From positions 2,842,501 to 2,906,500 of the forward strand of contig JAPNXP010000001.1 of the NCBI GenBank assembly GCA_028753945.1: 64,000 nt of DNA, in the 5' to 3' direction. Position 1 is the first letter of the stretch, and every line of letters begins with the position of its first letter. Below the pieces are notes generated by a model. It worked only from the letters and a program-made list of their open reading frames with translations, searched no databases and was not told the origin of the DNA. Position numbers and translations under genes: made by a program. Shown one piece after another: positions 1 to 11,487 of this stretch. Origin of the DNA: Hexactinellida sp. DTS-2022 (lineage: Eukaryota > Porifera > Hexactinellida).

Positions 1-298
1 AGATGAAAAAAGCAGCCAGTACAGATCAGTCCGGGAAACGCTTCTTGGAATGCTCGGATTGCACCTTTTTCGAAGTCAGTCATTAAGTTAACTGGGTTGA
101 GTCCAGGTTGGAGCTCTTTCAGTGCCTGAAACATGGCCTCATAGGTTGCAAAAGTCTTGTTCGGCAAAGACAGTAGATAAATGGAAAAATTTGCACCCCG
201 AAAACTCGGCCATGAAATGTATACACCTGCTGAAATATATTTGGAGAAATTTTAAATGTTCCATCAGCATAACATTTGCTGCATTGTGAGAGTAGTGT
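1..298 (-). pseudogene. MULE transposase fragment (cut by window edge)
   Basis: The reverse strand encodes part of the core of a Mutator-like (MULE) transposase. It contains YADGTFKISPNIFQQ, which holds the first catalytic Asp region. After a frameshift it contains MTDFEKGAIRAF (second Asp region) and then GCFFH. The same landmarks occur in the MULE remnants at 6444-7794 and 14893-16292, so three diverged copies lie in this window. The C-terminal part lies beyond position 1. Homology stops near 298, just before the hAT element at 345. The frameshift makes it a pseudogene. The family assignment rests on motif recognition. Confidence 0.75.
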
Positions 299-344
299 TA
301 GATTATGCCTCGTGGTGAATATTAAAATTCGATTGTGGCCAGGG

Positions 345-1516
345 CAGGCCTGGGGTCAATTACTCTAAAATGTAATATATTACTAATACTATTATTAATA
401 TTTCTTCCTATTACTATTACTATTACAATTACATTATAATAATATGTAATATATTACTATTACTATTACTTTTAATATTACTATTACAAATTACAGGACA
501 TTTACTAAGACTCTGCTATGATCCAGAATGTATGAAGTTTATTATTTTAATTGATTATCCCACACAAACAAAACATATTATCCAACCTAAGCAAACAACT
601 AATTTCAATAAAGTGACAAATTCAAAATGATAATCATCTTCCCTTAAACATTAAACATACTATTGCACATTGCGTGATAGACTCGCTTAATTGAATTCAT
701 CTTTACTTTCAATACTACGGGAGTGACTAGTTGGAATTTTTAGAATATGATGACATTTCGAAATTATTCAAACATTCCTATTGGTTTCAAAGTATATATC
801 GCTAATCGAAGTCTGTCACGCAATGTAAACTAATATGGACTAAATTAGTAAAGGCTCAAATCGCCTTAAATCAACGCATTTCAAAAAATAGAGCTATGAT
901 GTATACAAATCTCCTGATTTTAGTTCAATATTGTTTTCTCATAGAAGCATTTCGGTTCTAATTACACAATAATTGCTGAAATAAGTAAAGTAGGTTAGCT
1001 AGAGACAAGCTCTCTGCTACAATATGATAGCTAATATGTTAAATAAGATTAATCAATATTAAACAGAATTTTTTTGTTAGGGGTCCTGTGGCCTAATCTC
1101 AGGGAAGGGAAGCCTTAACAACTTCCTATTTCTTCACGAAAAATCAATTAAGCCAGTCCGAAGTGATAGAATTGTAATAGATAATTCCTAATAAAATAGG
1201 TTCTATTAGTATTACTATTACTATTGCATCCTATTTGAAACACTATTACTTATTACTATTACCATTACTTCTAAAATGTAATCGTTACTACAGTCGACTC
1301 CGCTTAATAGAGCCACCTCAGGACCAGGTTGTTTTGATCCGATTAAGCGGAGAAACCGATTAACCGAAAATATTGTAAACCAAACTGTAATTCTGTCCTA
1401 TAAATCCTGTGAAATGTTGATCCGATTAAGCGGAAAAACCGATTAACCGGTGGCTCTATTAAGCGGAGTTGACTGTAATACAATTACTATTACATGTTAC
1501 TATTACCCCAGGACTG
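345..1516. mobile_element. hAT-type non-autonomous element with TATTAC-rich arms
   Basis: The ends are CAGGCCTGGGGT and, in reverse complement, CAGTCCTGGGGT. They are flanked by a perfect 8-bp duplication GGCCAGGG (337-344 and 1517-1524), as expected for hAT insertion. Both arms are built from short TATTAC/ATTACT repeats (about 355-490, 1200-1275 and 1478-1508). No transposase is seen in the AT-rich interior. A pogo-type MITE (1291-1475) is inserted in the right arm. Confidence 0.8.
1291..1475. mobile_element. pogo/Tigger-type MITE, family CAGTCGACTCCGCTTAATAG
   Basis: A 185-bp element bounded by TIRs of about 27 bp (CAGTCGACTCCGCTTAATAG ... CTATTAAGCGGAGTTGACTG) and TA on each side. Internal copies of GATTAAGCGGA repeat the TIR core. 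It is nested in the hAT element at 345-1516. A second copy of the family is at 8593-9127. Confidence 0.85.
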
Positions 1517-1620
1517 GGCCAGGGCAAGGGCCAGAGTCGTGAAGTAAGAAATCTGTGCCATTTGGTAGAATAGTGTATTCTACTGGATATTTAAAGATAG
1601 AAGGTCAACAGGCTGTGGAT

Positions 1621-1834
1621 CAGGCTTTCATCCAAACAAAAATTTCTGCGCGCCTAGATTTAGTTTGAGCTCGTTCATTTTTCAATTTGTAGGCCTAGTT
1701 TGCACATTTTGTATTAAGTCTATGGGAGTATCTCTAGATATTCTACGCCTAGACACGATTTTTGTACGCCTAGATTAAAATCCATCCAAATTACGCTCCT
1801 TTAGGAGCGCTCAATACGCCTGGATAACACCCTG
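1621..1834. mobile_element. hAT-type MITE, family with TTCATCCA/GGCGTA termini
   Basis: The ends are CAGGCTTTCATCCA and, in reverse complement, CAGGGTGTTATCCAGGCGTA. Flanks are CTGTGGAT / CTGTGGAG, a 7-of-8 match for a target duplication. The interior repeats 'cgcctaga'. Two other copies in this window (34622-34807, 42464-42648) have perfect 8-bp duplications, supporting these boundaries. Confidence 0.7.
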
Positions 1835-1842
1835 CTGTGGAG

Positions 1843-2257
1843 GGCAATTTTTATGTTGGTTTCTCTTCATTTGTACTGTTCTTTTCATACAAATTTTGAG
1901 GGCAATTGTGCTGCAGAAGAATCAGGAATGTTTGTCGTGGTTTCGGCGATTATAGTCTATGTTGGTTCCTGAGTAGTGGTTGCTCTTTCGCGTAACGTCT
2001 GCAGCGCTATCAATACAGGCGTATTTGAAGCATCCCCCGCGTGATTGTGTTCACCCAAGTACTTTACAATTACATCACCACTCAAATGCAATCGTCCACG
2101 ACACTTTGTTTTGGTTTTATGGTCACAGTATCAGCTAGTAGTGCCAGGAAGAGACAATTCTCTATCTTTGTGGTTTGAAAAAGCCGTCTTTTTCAATTTT
2201 AAGTATCCCTTTCTCTGACAATTGTTTGCGGAACATCTAGTTAATTATATGATCACT
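1843..2257. other. no recognisable gene
   Basis: No long open frame, RNA gene or TIR element that I can support. Moderately mixed composition. Confidence 0.5.
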
Positions 2258-2578
2258 TCATTTACCCATAGCATTTAAACAAATTTCCTCTTTGCCAATG
2301 TTAAATGGATAAAAATCATTCTCAATTGAAAAAGTTATAGAAATACAATTAGAGAATTTACATACTGCCCAAGCTTGGAAAAACGGGAATTTAAATTTTC
2401 TACTATCACATTTTTTGAACCAATAATGTTCAAACTTTAAAACACAAATTAAATTTATTTCGTTAATTTTTTTAGCTATTAGACCAGTCCATTCTATATT
2501 CAATCGATATTTACCATCATCATTTATGTAACTTATGTTATTTAACTCCTCTCTATCTAAGTAAACTCGCCGAAACAA
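2258..2578 (-). CDS. unrecognised small ORF, possibly a transposon fragment
   Basis: A 106-codon open frame. It holds an aromatic/basic stretch with cysteines (YWFKKCDSRK, then AWAVCKFSNC and ISITF) and FYPFNIG near the end. The spacing of Cys and aromatic residues recalls small zinc-binding modules in front of some transposases. I cannot name a family and no conserved catalytic motif is visible. The frame stays open in AT-rich DNA, which is mild evidence for past coding. No intron signals or neighbouring exons were identified. It could equally be a chance ORF. Confidence 0.25.
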   Translation of the reverse strand: MFRRVYLDREELNNISYINDDGKYRLNIEWTGLIAKKINEINLICVLKFEHYWFKKCDSRKFKFPFFQAWAVCKFSNCISITFSIENDFYPFNIGKEEICLNAMGK

Positions 2579-3841
2579 TTTCTACAATAAAATGATTTTG
2601 TATATTTTCAAATGAATTCATAATTGGAAATCAACATTCTCAGGTAAACTAAAAATAAAGCTAAACATGTTATCTAAATTATTTGAATTTTTTAATGGAT
2701 CATTAAGTACAAAAACAATTGTAATCAATATATATATATATTTGAAATATAAACATCTCTTCTATTGAATGACATTATCTTTGTCCAGTTCCAACAATGG
2801 GAAGTGTCTAAAATTATAACTTGAAGTATGCTCAGTTGAAAATGTATTAAGAGGGTACTAACGTGATCAATGAATAAGTCAAAATTATTCAATTGTATTT
2901 CTTAGGAAAAAAAAAAATTTTGAAATATTTTGGCATAAGAAACGTCGCTTAGTCAATTACATGTAAGACAAGTTTTAAATTCAATTTCGAAATATAGTTG
3001 TCAAAAATAATTTTATTAGTGCTCAGACATAATGTAAAATAAATCCAAAGATTAAAAATTTTAAGATTTTATCCAGAATCAAAAACGTCCGTATCTGCCA
3101 ATTAAGGTGTGTAATTTTTGGCAAATCCAATTGTGGGAAGGGCCTCAAATTTGGATTTGATCTGTGCTCAGTTGAATACTGCGCCAACTTCACACTCGTG
3201 ATGGAACAGAGCACGGCATCCGCAAGCGTATCCGCTGAGCACAGTGGGGAAATGAGGGGAAATAGAGGTGTTGTTTCACATTCATGAATCTTGATCATTT
3301 TAGTATATTCGGATTCAGCACTATCTAAAACCTAGAAAAACTAATTTTCGAAGTCGAAATATACTTCAAGATTATATAATCTTGAGGTAGAATCCATGAC
3401 GTAAATTCATCAAAAATGGATTATTGTGGTTACGCAAGAGTGAAGTTGATATTCATACAAGTCATACAATTTTTATTAAATGGATACTGATAACTCGCTA
3501 TGGCATTTCCTTTATAGGTATTCAAACTAACTATAACAGTTTATCAAGAACATTTTCTAATATTATTCAGCCTAAATTTTTACATTTCCTCTAATTGAAT
3601 TTGTTAGTGATCGGACACAAATTAATCCGCCGATAAAGTTACAAAACATAAGTGTCCGGTCGTGGGCAGATGTTTTGAAGATTAAATCTTGTAGCTTATG
3701 ATTTTAGCTTAATTTAGGGTAATTTTCAGCCTCCCAAAACTTCCCAGAAAAGTATTCTATTAAATATGACATTGTCGACTCGTCAATATTTGAAAAAATC
3801 AAAATTATATTTTTTTTTATTTTTTTAATAAATAGATTATA
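2579..3841. other. AT-rich DNA without recognisable gene
   Basis: No supported gene. A 91-codon reverse frame at 3023-3298 has no recognisable motif and was not accepted. It would contain the 5' flank of RAG1-like copy A, but I could not identify that element's terminus. Confidence 0.5.
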
Positions 3842-5288
3842 TTGAACAATAAGGACGCTTTTGAACTCCTAAGTTCCCAAACTTCGATCCGAGGCTCTAT
3901 TAACGAATTTCTACTATCTTTTCAAATTCCAGAATGCGAATTTCATATATTTCGCAGGAAATTCGGCCAACTTAAATCGGATAGAGACAACTTTCTCAAA
4001 CTGAAAGATTTATCCACCTGGGAAGATTTGTCCTTCTATTCGCCTGCACCTGTCACTGAACTCCAAGCTATTAAACGATATTGTGTCGACAAAACAGTAT
4101 TTGAGGCTGACTTGTCGGCAGAAATACGAAAACCTATCTCTCAGTTAACTCTCAAAGGATTGAGAGTTAGACTAGGACCTTCATTAAATCTAATTTGTCA
4201 GATTTCGGAGAAAGAAGATGTTGATAGCAAAACTATTGCTACTTATTGTCTCCAACTTGTATCAAATCAAACTCACGACCAAACCACTTCGCAATTTTGT
4301 AAGGAAATAATATCTAAAGGTAATTTCTGCCATACAGGACAACAAATATCAATTGAAAAATCTACTTTTCTCCTTGATCAACTCGAGATAGGAAAACAAA
4401 AGTATACCGACCTAAAGAGGTTGTTAAAAACAGAAAATGTCTTTCTTCCAGCATACAAAGTGATAGCTCTACACCGTGCTGAGATAACTCTTGCTAATGA
4501 TCTTCAGTACGTTTACAACTCAACTCAAGTTACTGTTGGCATTTGTATAGCATATCGAATGATGCTGAAACAGACACTTACTCGCTTGCTCTCTACACTC
4601 CCTAATTTAAACGATGGTCAATTTCCAAACGCTCAGAATATCAGATGGCCTTGATGGTTCTGGTTCCCATCAAATTTACAACAAACTACAAGAGAGTGTA
4701 CATTTTAATTCGAAGAACTTCTTGTTATTTGCTTTCAAACTACTTTCAATTAAAGATTCTTCTGACAACGATGTTTGGATACATTCCCTGCCTAATTCAC
4801 ATTTTCAAGTTAGACATGTTGCTTTAATAGCCATGAAAGAAAGCGAGGAAAATGTGCCGTTCCTAATGGAGACATTCATTAATCCCGAAACCAAACTAAT
4901 TGAACAAGATGGTATTGATCTCCCCAAGGGCTTGTGAAAGTAAAGGTATACCGTAGCATGTTCGATGGGAAAATGTCGTGTATCCTAACCGGTGCTGGCG
5001 GTGCAAAATGCCAATTATGCACAGCCACATTCGCAGAGCTAGACGACATTGATCTAGTAAGATCTGGATTCCCTATTAATAGAATATATCAGCTGCAAGA
5101 GAAATATTTGCTTCCGTTGACAAGACTGAGTATTTATCACTCCCATCAAAAGAACGATTTGGCCTAACTCATGAACCTTTATCCGAAATTGAGACACTAC
5201 CTGCTTCTCCTCTCCATTCATACACATGTTTATTTCGATGGTTCATGACACTTGTGTACCATTTGATTAGCGAGGGTGTACTGTAGTA
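3842..5288 (+). pseudogene. RAG1/Transib-like DDE transposase remnant, copy A
   Basis: Three overlapping frames read as one decayed transposase. The first (3842-4600) is the upstream alpha-helical part, with FLPAYKVIALHRAE matching FPSYSKVTDLRNEL in copy B. A frameshift leads to SDGLDGSGSHQIYN (first catalytic Asp, codon 4644-4646) and HSLPNSHFQVRH. This aligns in order with the RAG1 region around D600 and its 'PNSELCCKPL' block. Another shift gives YRSMFDGKM (second Asp, 4964-4966) followed by a C-x2-C knuckle (KCQLCTAT, about 5009-5020), as in RAG1 around D708. A third shift gives LPASPLHSYTCLFRWFM, shared with copy B. The C-terminal third with the catalytic Glu is missing. The open frame begins at TTG, so the true start is unknown. 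Family known for cut-and-paste recombination; this copy is dead. Confidence 0.8.
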
Positions 5289-5312
5289 CAATTGTAAAAT
5301 GAAAGCCAATAG

Positions 5313-5465
5313 GTTAGAGCTCCACATCCGCATTCGCATTCGCGGATGTAGAGATGAAAACTCCGCAACCGCATCCGAATCCGCGGAGTTAAAATTTGGC
5401 ATCTGCATGCACATCGGTATTCGCGGATGTGGAAAAATTCGCATCCGTCCCATCCCTACTCTTAT
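5313..5465. repeat. MITE-like repeat rich in GCATCCGC/TCCGCGG
   Basis: The ends are TAGAGCTCCACATCCGC and, in reverse complement, TAGGGATGGGACGGATGCG. The interior repeats CATCCGC and TCGCGGATG in both orientations. The layout resembles the hAT MITEs elsewhere in the window, but I found no matching 8-bp flanks. It directly follows RAG1-like copy A. Confidence 0.5.
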
Positions 5466-5469
5466 CTTA

Positions 5470-6443
5470 GTGCATAATTTCAAATAATTAATTATTTTCT
5501 ACTGATATACAGCCACATTCCAATTTGTGCCACTAAGTAACAGACACTTATGCCACTTCCTGGGTATCGGCTAAAATGACTCGAAATCACAATATATTTT
5601 AATTAATAACTATAGTAAAATATTTATAGTCATTTCAGAGTAGTTTTAACAGCCGTTAATAAGTTACCAGACGAATATTGTGTCTGCATAAATATTGCTA
5701 TTGTTCATTCACTTTTGGCTGGTTAATGTAGAATGTAAAATTCGTTTGGGAATAGATAATTCGAAATAACTTTTTGGCAAACAGAAACAAATATCTAATG
5801 AACTCATGATCTAATTAATTTGGTTAACACCTCAAAAGAAAACACTTAAAATTACAATAATTTTAGAAAAATTTAACCCTGATATAGCAATTTATGACTC
5901 GTTGAGTCTCATGATATAGAAACACAATTTAGAGTACTTCTTTTTTTTTAATGAATGAAAATGGAAATTATTAATCGGTGCGAATACTTTTGGCTATGAG
6001 TCTAGATGTCATTAATAAAGTAAATAAAAAAGTAGTTGATAGCTAAACAGACGAATTCTGAAATAATGAATGAACAATAATAATATGAAGTGTATCATGC
6101 TAAAAATCGGTGAAATATTCAATCACAGAAGATAATAATTAATAAATAAAAACTCACGATCTGCTCAAAAGGTTTGAAAGTTGAAAACTACAAGATAAAA
6201 AGTTTATTAATAAAGCGAATGGTGGAAAAATATCCGCGGGAAATATAGTCGGGGAAAATATAGTCGCTTCAGTGAACAAACTGATCAATTTGATGGTATT
6301 TTTGTAATACTCAATTTAATGACGTGCATGAAATTTAATCATTGTACTATTGGAAACATAAATGCAAAGAAACTGAATACATATTAAAGATGATGAAAAT
6401 GATTTTAAATAAAAGTTAAATGCAATTTCATTCAAAAATGTCC
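5470..6443. other. AT-rich DNA without recognisable gene
   Basis: No supported ORF or structured repeat. This lies 3' of the MULE coding remnant on the reverse strand and may hold its degraded terminus. Confidence 0.5.
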
Positions 6444-7794
6444 TTAATCACTAAATTGATAATCAGCTACAAGTGATAAGATTCGAGTATCACGTATTTT
6501 TCGTTCTCCTGCCTTCCACTTTCCAAATATAGCCTCCTGAATTGATTGCTCCCTCTGGAGAAATGTTGATAACTTCGAAAAACTAAGGGTGTGAGCAGAC
6601 TACCATTGAGGTGAATGCGTTATGCCATATCTCAACACTGTTGTTTGTTCGTATAGATGATAATAGATTCTAGAAAACAAATTGCATACTCTAATTGGAA
6701 ACATAGGAGCCCTTCTACTTTGATCTGGCAAGACTTTACCCAAGTAAGTATTTTCAAAGTATTTCGCAATCTCTATTGCCTCTTCTGGGAAATCTTCCAC
6801 TGGAGTATTAAAACAACTTATCACATCGTTTAAACTTTTCAGGGTCAAATGCTAAACTTCCAAGCATCTTTATCTTGAGAGCGAAAAATCATAATCTGCG
6901 TGGTAACGATTGGTCAATCTTTGTTGCTGAACACATTTATATACATTTTGTCTCAAGTGAAAATGCATCCAGAGATGATAGAAATAAATTATCTTCCAAA
7001 GCATTCATTGCGGCCATCACAAAATCAATCATAATAGTCATCGGATTTAGCAAGGGTTCTCTTTATAATAATTTTTGAATAACCTATCATAGGTTGCTTC
7101 ACTCTTAATCGGGAGCAGTGCGTAGTTACACGGGAAAATAACGCCATCTTTTTTAGCATGGAGAGTGTAGAAATAAGTTTGGAACTACACTGAACGTTCC
7201 ATCGCAATACCAGTTATCGCTCGTACATATACATAATTCTGAAACAAATTTTGGTGTTCCATATACAATTATTCTTTGCTCATCTCCAATTCCTGAATCA
7301 AAAAGCAAAAATGGATCACCTTTTAGCGTACTTTTATATTTATCAGGGATGACGATTTCAGCTGCAAAGGTCGGGTTGCTACAACTTTCGACATTTTTAC
7401 ACATATAATTTCGAATTGTTCTTTTGACAGATTCTAAATTTGGTAGTTTATTTATCTAGTACTCTGCTCAGATGTAGTTGCCAAGTTTTTCATTATCCAT
7501 ATTGCTTTAACATCTGAATTCGAACTTGTGAAGGTGGGTGTGCATGAGATTACTCTATTTCAGATACTTCAAGAGGCTTGGTGATAACATCGATAATACT
7601 ATGTATTCTAGGCTTGCATATACCCCGTTTCCACATACCCAATATGATACTTCATCAGATATACGGTTTAAGGTATAAATATATCCTGAAAAAGTTGCTT
7701 TATTATAATACTTGGTGTTCCTGATCCTTTCAATATATAATTCAGAGGCCATGAGAGAAATCGAAGTGAAGTTTATAAGTAAATGTGAATTCAA
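6444..7794 (-). pseudogene. MULE transposase remnant with FLYWCH-like N-terminus
   Basis: Read on the reverse strand, the order is as follows. First a FLYWCH-like zinc region (7555-7794; YIYTLNRISDEVSYWVCGNG). Then DKYKSTLKGDPFLLFDSGIG and WYCDGTFSVVPNLF (first Asp, about 7190-7400). Then FPCNYALLPIKSEATYDRLF and IDFVMAAMNALEDN (second Asp, about 7000-7150), KVLPDQSRRAPMFPIR (about 6720) and RTNNSVEIWHNAF. It ends with LQREQSIQEAI and a stop near 6444. The same block order appears in the copy at 14893-16292. Several frameshifts separate the blocks, so it is non-functional. No TIRs were identified. Confidence 0.8.
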
Positions 7795-8592
7795 AGTACA
7801 CCATGCAGTTATTTTTCCTTAAAAACCCAAATGGTATGGTGTCTAAACTAAACATGTGGTCGTTGAGATAATAACAAATTTATACAAAGTGACATCATCA
7901 TAACAATGAGTGAAATATCAAGAGTAGATAATTAATCATTAACACTATGTTTTTGCAATCCAGCAACCAACTTTCCATCAGCGATAATATTTCAAGATTT
8001 ATAATATTATACCAGCGACCAATTTTCCGAGACTAATTTCTCGCGACCATCTTTCAGTCAACGTAATAAAGCAATACTCGTCTATTAGATTTGAATGGAG
8101 ATCAACAAATCCTCATTATTCATAATTGGACATCAAATATTTGGAAATATTAATAAGTTATAAAATAACCACATTATTCGCTTTTTCAACACTACCCCCC
8201 TTTCAAAATCCTGAATCGTTCACTGAAACCAGTATAATGTATCTACACAACCTGCCAACAATAAAGAGTATTCATAGATTCAAGCTTCAAGAAGCATAAT
8301 AACATTTGTAGAAAGATATTCAACATGGATATTGAAATGAAAGGATATGTTAAGAAAAATAAATAACATTATTTTTTAATCAAAATATTTATGGATGTAT
8401 TAAACTCATGAACTATTAAATTATCTAATTAAATATATATTTCTGAAAATTTTGAAGCATTTAGAACATAATATTCCTACTGTTCAAATACTTTTGGTGG
8501 ATTAGTGTATATGTATTCATCTTAGAGGGATTTATCCAAGAGAGTGGAGAAACCCTAGAGATGGATGTAAGAAATATATATATAACTATATA
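7795..8592. other. AT-rich DNA without recognisable gene
   Basis: No long frame or repeat that I can define. It is upstream of the reverse-strand MULE remnant. Confidence 0.45.
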
Positions 8593-9127
8593 CAGTCGAC
8601 TCCCCTTAATAGAGCCACCCTAAGTTGTTTAATACGTCTTCTATTGGCTACGTATTACGTATTATACGTATACCTTACTTAAAATATCGAGCTCATGAAA
8701 TTTGCTTTGAACAACTTTTTATTGAATCGTTATTCTTATATTGTTAATTGACTCGTAGTATAGTTTGTATAGTACAAATATGATTATTCGCTAGATGTTG
8801 TTTATACAACAAGAATTAGAAATATTCTATTGAATTTACTTCAAAAACATCCCTGGTTGATCATAGATGTAACGTATAATACGTACTGGTGGATAGCATA
8901 TTGATATTACGTATAATACGTATCATACGTATTATACGCAATACGCGTATTATACAAATTAGGAGCACCTCGGGAACAGGTTACTTTGCTTCGATTAAGC
9001 GGAGAAATCAATCAACGGAAAATGTTTTAAGCAAAACTCTCATCCCGTCTTATAAATCCTGCGAAATTTTGAGGCCATTAAGCGGAGAAATATATTAACC
9101 GGTGGCTCTATTAAGCGAAGTCGACTG
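8593..9127. mobile_element. pogo/Tigger-type MITE, second copy of CAGTCGACT family
   Basis: TIRs CAGTCGACTCCCCTTAATAG ... CTATTAAGCGAAGTCGACTG with TA flanks. It is longer than the copy at 1291-1475 because of an insertion at 8620-8962. The remaining sequence aligns with the 185-bp copy, including its internal GATTAAGCGGAGAAA. Confidence 0.8.
8620..8962. mobile_element. hAT-type MITE nested in pogo MITE
   Basis: Termini CTAAGTTGTTTAATACG and, reversed, CTAATTTGTATAATACG. Flanking octamers GAGCCACC / GAGCACCT are near-identical and consistent with a decayed 8-bp duplication. Subterminal DNA is made of ACGTATTATACGTAT motifs. A relative with the same kind of motif lies at 32163-32345. Confidence 0.6.
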
Positions 9128-9160
9128 TAAATATATAAATATATATATACGTGTATATGG

Positions 9161-9308
9161 CAGGGGCGTAGGCAGGGGGGGTTTCCCGTTGCCCGGAAAC
9201 CCCCCTAAACCTCTTAGATATACGTAACAGTAGTCTAAGTGTACAGAGTCGACTGTAATAGTAAGCTGTTTGGAAACCCCCCTAGTGACCACCCTGGCTA
9301 CGCCCCTG
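9161..9308. mobile_element. hAT-type MITE (CAGGGGCGTAGGCAGG ends)
   Basis: The ends CAGGGGCGTAGGCAGG and, in reverse complement, CAGGGGCGTAGCCAGGG form TIRs. Subterminal GGTTTCCCG / GGAAACCCCCC repeat the polypurine/polypyrimidine tract. The TIR style is typical of hAT, but I could not find a clear 8-bp duplication. Confidence 0.55.
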
Positions 9309-9450
9309 TATGGAGTATATTCGGAAAACCTCCATATGACACAATTCTGTTTTGCCTAAGCATAACCACTGGCTTTTTAAAAGATGTTCCGATATCTCAG
9401 ATAAAGTGTCATTTTCCAGATACATATATGGACGTGTTTAGTATATATAC

Positions 9451-9707
9451 CAGTGGCGGGGTCAGGGAGGGATCAGGGGGAGCAGGGGGGCCAAGGGGGG
9501 GAGGGCAGGGTGGGGCCAGGGGGGCTCGCGCCGCCTTGAATTATATATGCCCCCTTCTGAGGGGGGGCACAAAGGTATGATATTGAGTAAAGTATAGGCT
9601 AAAATATATATTTCCAACACTGGCGGAGATTAAATTAAATTTGTGCCATTCCCAATATTTTTCAGCCCCCTGTGCCCCCCAGAGCTGGAATCCTGGCGCC
9701 GCAACTG
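9451..9707. mobile_element. hAT-type MITE, GGGGG-rich
   Basis: Ends CAGTGGCGGGGTCAGG and, reversed, CAGTTGCGGCGCCAGG. A perfect 8-bp duplication ATATATAC flanks it (9443-9450, 9708-9715). The left arm is dominated by AGGGGGG runs and the right by GCCCCC. An apparent ORF running through it is a by-product of the low-complexity sequence. Confidence 0.75.
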
Positions 9708-10194
9708 ATATATACTAGCACGCTTCGCTTGCTAGGTCGCTTCGCGGCAGAACACAACCACACTCCAACCGCTTCGCGGTTGGTGTGTGGTTTATATACT
9801 CCTAATATTGATTATAAATCGAAAATAGGCCTAAATAGTCAAATTTAACAATGTGAAATTTTAATGATTACGTCATCATGCGTTAATGAGTTAGCATATT
9901 GGCGATATGGTGTCACCAATGTGTCCGCATCATTAATGTACATGTTCTATTAAATTTTCAGATTTTTATCTCTTAGAGGGCGCGGATTATGTGCGATTCA
10001 GTGAATTTTCAGGGTTCTCAAAATGTGACAATGACGGCATAACTTGTAGAGGTGTCAGGTGTGATAAATTTTGAGTGGAAACCTCAACTTGTTGTCGGGT
10101 GCCAAAAGTTACCCCTATATGCCGTCCACTTTCTTCAATCAACTCGGAACATACAAACAAATATATACACATATATATATATATATATATACAC

Positions 10195-10820
10195 TAGAGC
10201 TCTGCGCGGATCATATGCGGGACCCGCACCCGCCCCGCATCTATTAGTAATTGACCCGCACCCGCCACGCAAATCCGACAATATAAACAAATGAACCCGC
10301 ACCAACCCGCAACTAACACACATTAACCCGCGCTCAACCCGCACCAAGCTGCACCAAAACTCGTTGACCAGTATTATCGCTAGGATTATATAATAGGGTG
10401 TAAACACTCGGCGCACAATGCGGGCACAAAAATATTTACATCATTAAGGAATAAAGAATACGGCAATATGTTTTGGGCGGAAATTTGAACATATAATGAC
10501 GTGTTTATTATTCGGGAATACGAAATAATTCACCGTACAATTCGTTCCATCGCAAGACTTCTGCCATCTTAAGATTATATTGATCATTAATTTTGTTTAG
10601 GAACTATAGAGGGGTACATTGTTACAATTAGTGGACACTGCAGCCCCAAATAATCCTTAGCGAGAACTCTTGCGCAAACCAGCGCTGACCCGCATCAACC
10701 CGCACCCGCCCCGCATTACGATTCCGTGACCCGCATCCGACCCGCCCCCCGCAAGAACCCGCGAGTTGCGGGTCCCGCAACCCGCATTTATTAACCCGCC
10801 CCGCCCCGCGCAGTGCTCTA
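10195..10820. mobile_element. hAT-type MITE with ACCCGC repeats
   Basis: TIRs TAGAGCTCTGCGCGG and, reversed, TAGAGCACTGCGCGG, with a perfect 8-bp duplication ATATACAC (10187-10194, 10821-10828). Both arms consist of many ACCCGC units, making an isolated GC-rich island in AT-rich DNA. The middle is AT-rich and non-coding. ORFs that span it follow the repeat and are not genes. Confidence 0.85.
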
Positions 10821-10845
10821 ATATACACCCACAATAGTATCGATA

Positions 10846-11183
10846 GATACGAGCCCTTCGGTCTCGGTCGCATTGCGACGGATCGGTGCTACACGCCTCA
10901 AGTTAACGGCCAATGTGCAGCCTTACTTCTCACCCTTTCCACCATGGAAAATGGTAAAGGGACGTTATATACTAAATCCCTATATAATATTTCCATAATT
11001 TTAACTTGTTTTTCATATTCTAAATTTATAAATGAAAAATTCGTGTTCAGCATATTTGTTTACCTATAATACCCGTTGAAAGCTAACTTCTAAGTTGATT
11101 TTGAATTTCATTAATTTGTTATCTATTTTGTGATAAACAACAACAACAAATATTCACATTATAAATTTATGAACGCGAAATAC
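10846..11183 (-). repeat. Helitron-like dispersed repeat, truncated copy
   Basis: It begins (on the + strand) with GAGCCCTTCGGTCTCGGTCG, a terminal sequence shared with copies at 16325-16730, 46283-47396, 51395-51455 and 56776-56868. Next come two small hairpin-capable segments (GGTCGC..GCGACGG and a GGCC..GGCC block). Then follows a conserved AT-rich body (ACTTGTTTACCTATAATACC, AACAACAACAAATATT). The other end is lost where a CACAGTGG-initiated repeat begins at 11184. Assignment to Helitron/Helentron-type elements is tentative. Confidence 0.55.
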
Positions 11184-11281
11184 CACAGTGGGAATTTAGG
11201 CGGAAATGGAATAAAATTATCATCCTCCTGAAACTTGAATTCGTGGTTACCACTGAATTCAGAATATCAAATCACCTAGTA

Positions 11282-11384
11282 CAGTCGAAATCGGGGTTTT
11301 TTGCCACGGGTTTTTTTGGGTATCGGTTTTTTTTGCCTCTTTTTTCCATGCATTTAGGGAGGCAAAAAAACCCAGTTTCGACTG
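11282..11384. mobile_element. pogo-type mini-MITE (CAGTCGAAATCGGGGTTTTT)
   Basis: A 103-bp element with TIRs CAGTCGAAATCGGGGTTTTT ... AAAAAAACCCAGTTTCGACTG and TA flanks. The interior is low-complexity T/A runs with little unique sequence. Confidence 0.8.
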
Positions 11385-11487
11385 TAATGCATAATTACAT
11401 TCTGATCTAAGAAATATTTTGGTTGTTATGACTATTCAAAGTTTTAGATTTTTGCAACTGGAATTTCTATTTTGCGGCTATAGAAAG

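Noticed and set aside
3842-5288. Host RAG1 gene or domesticated recombinase
   Set aside because: Frameshifts, a missing C-terminal third and a second decayed copy in the window indicate transposon fossils.
10135-10873. ORFs and a GC-rich island that could look like a promoter CpG island
   Set aside because: The GC comes from ACCCGC arrays of a hAT MITE with exact 8-bp duplication; no gene follows.
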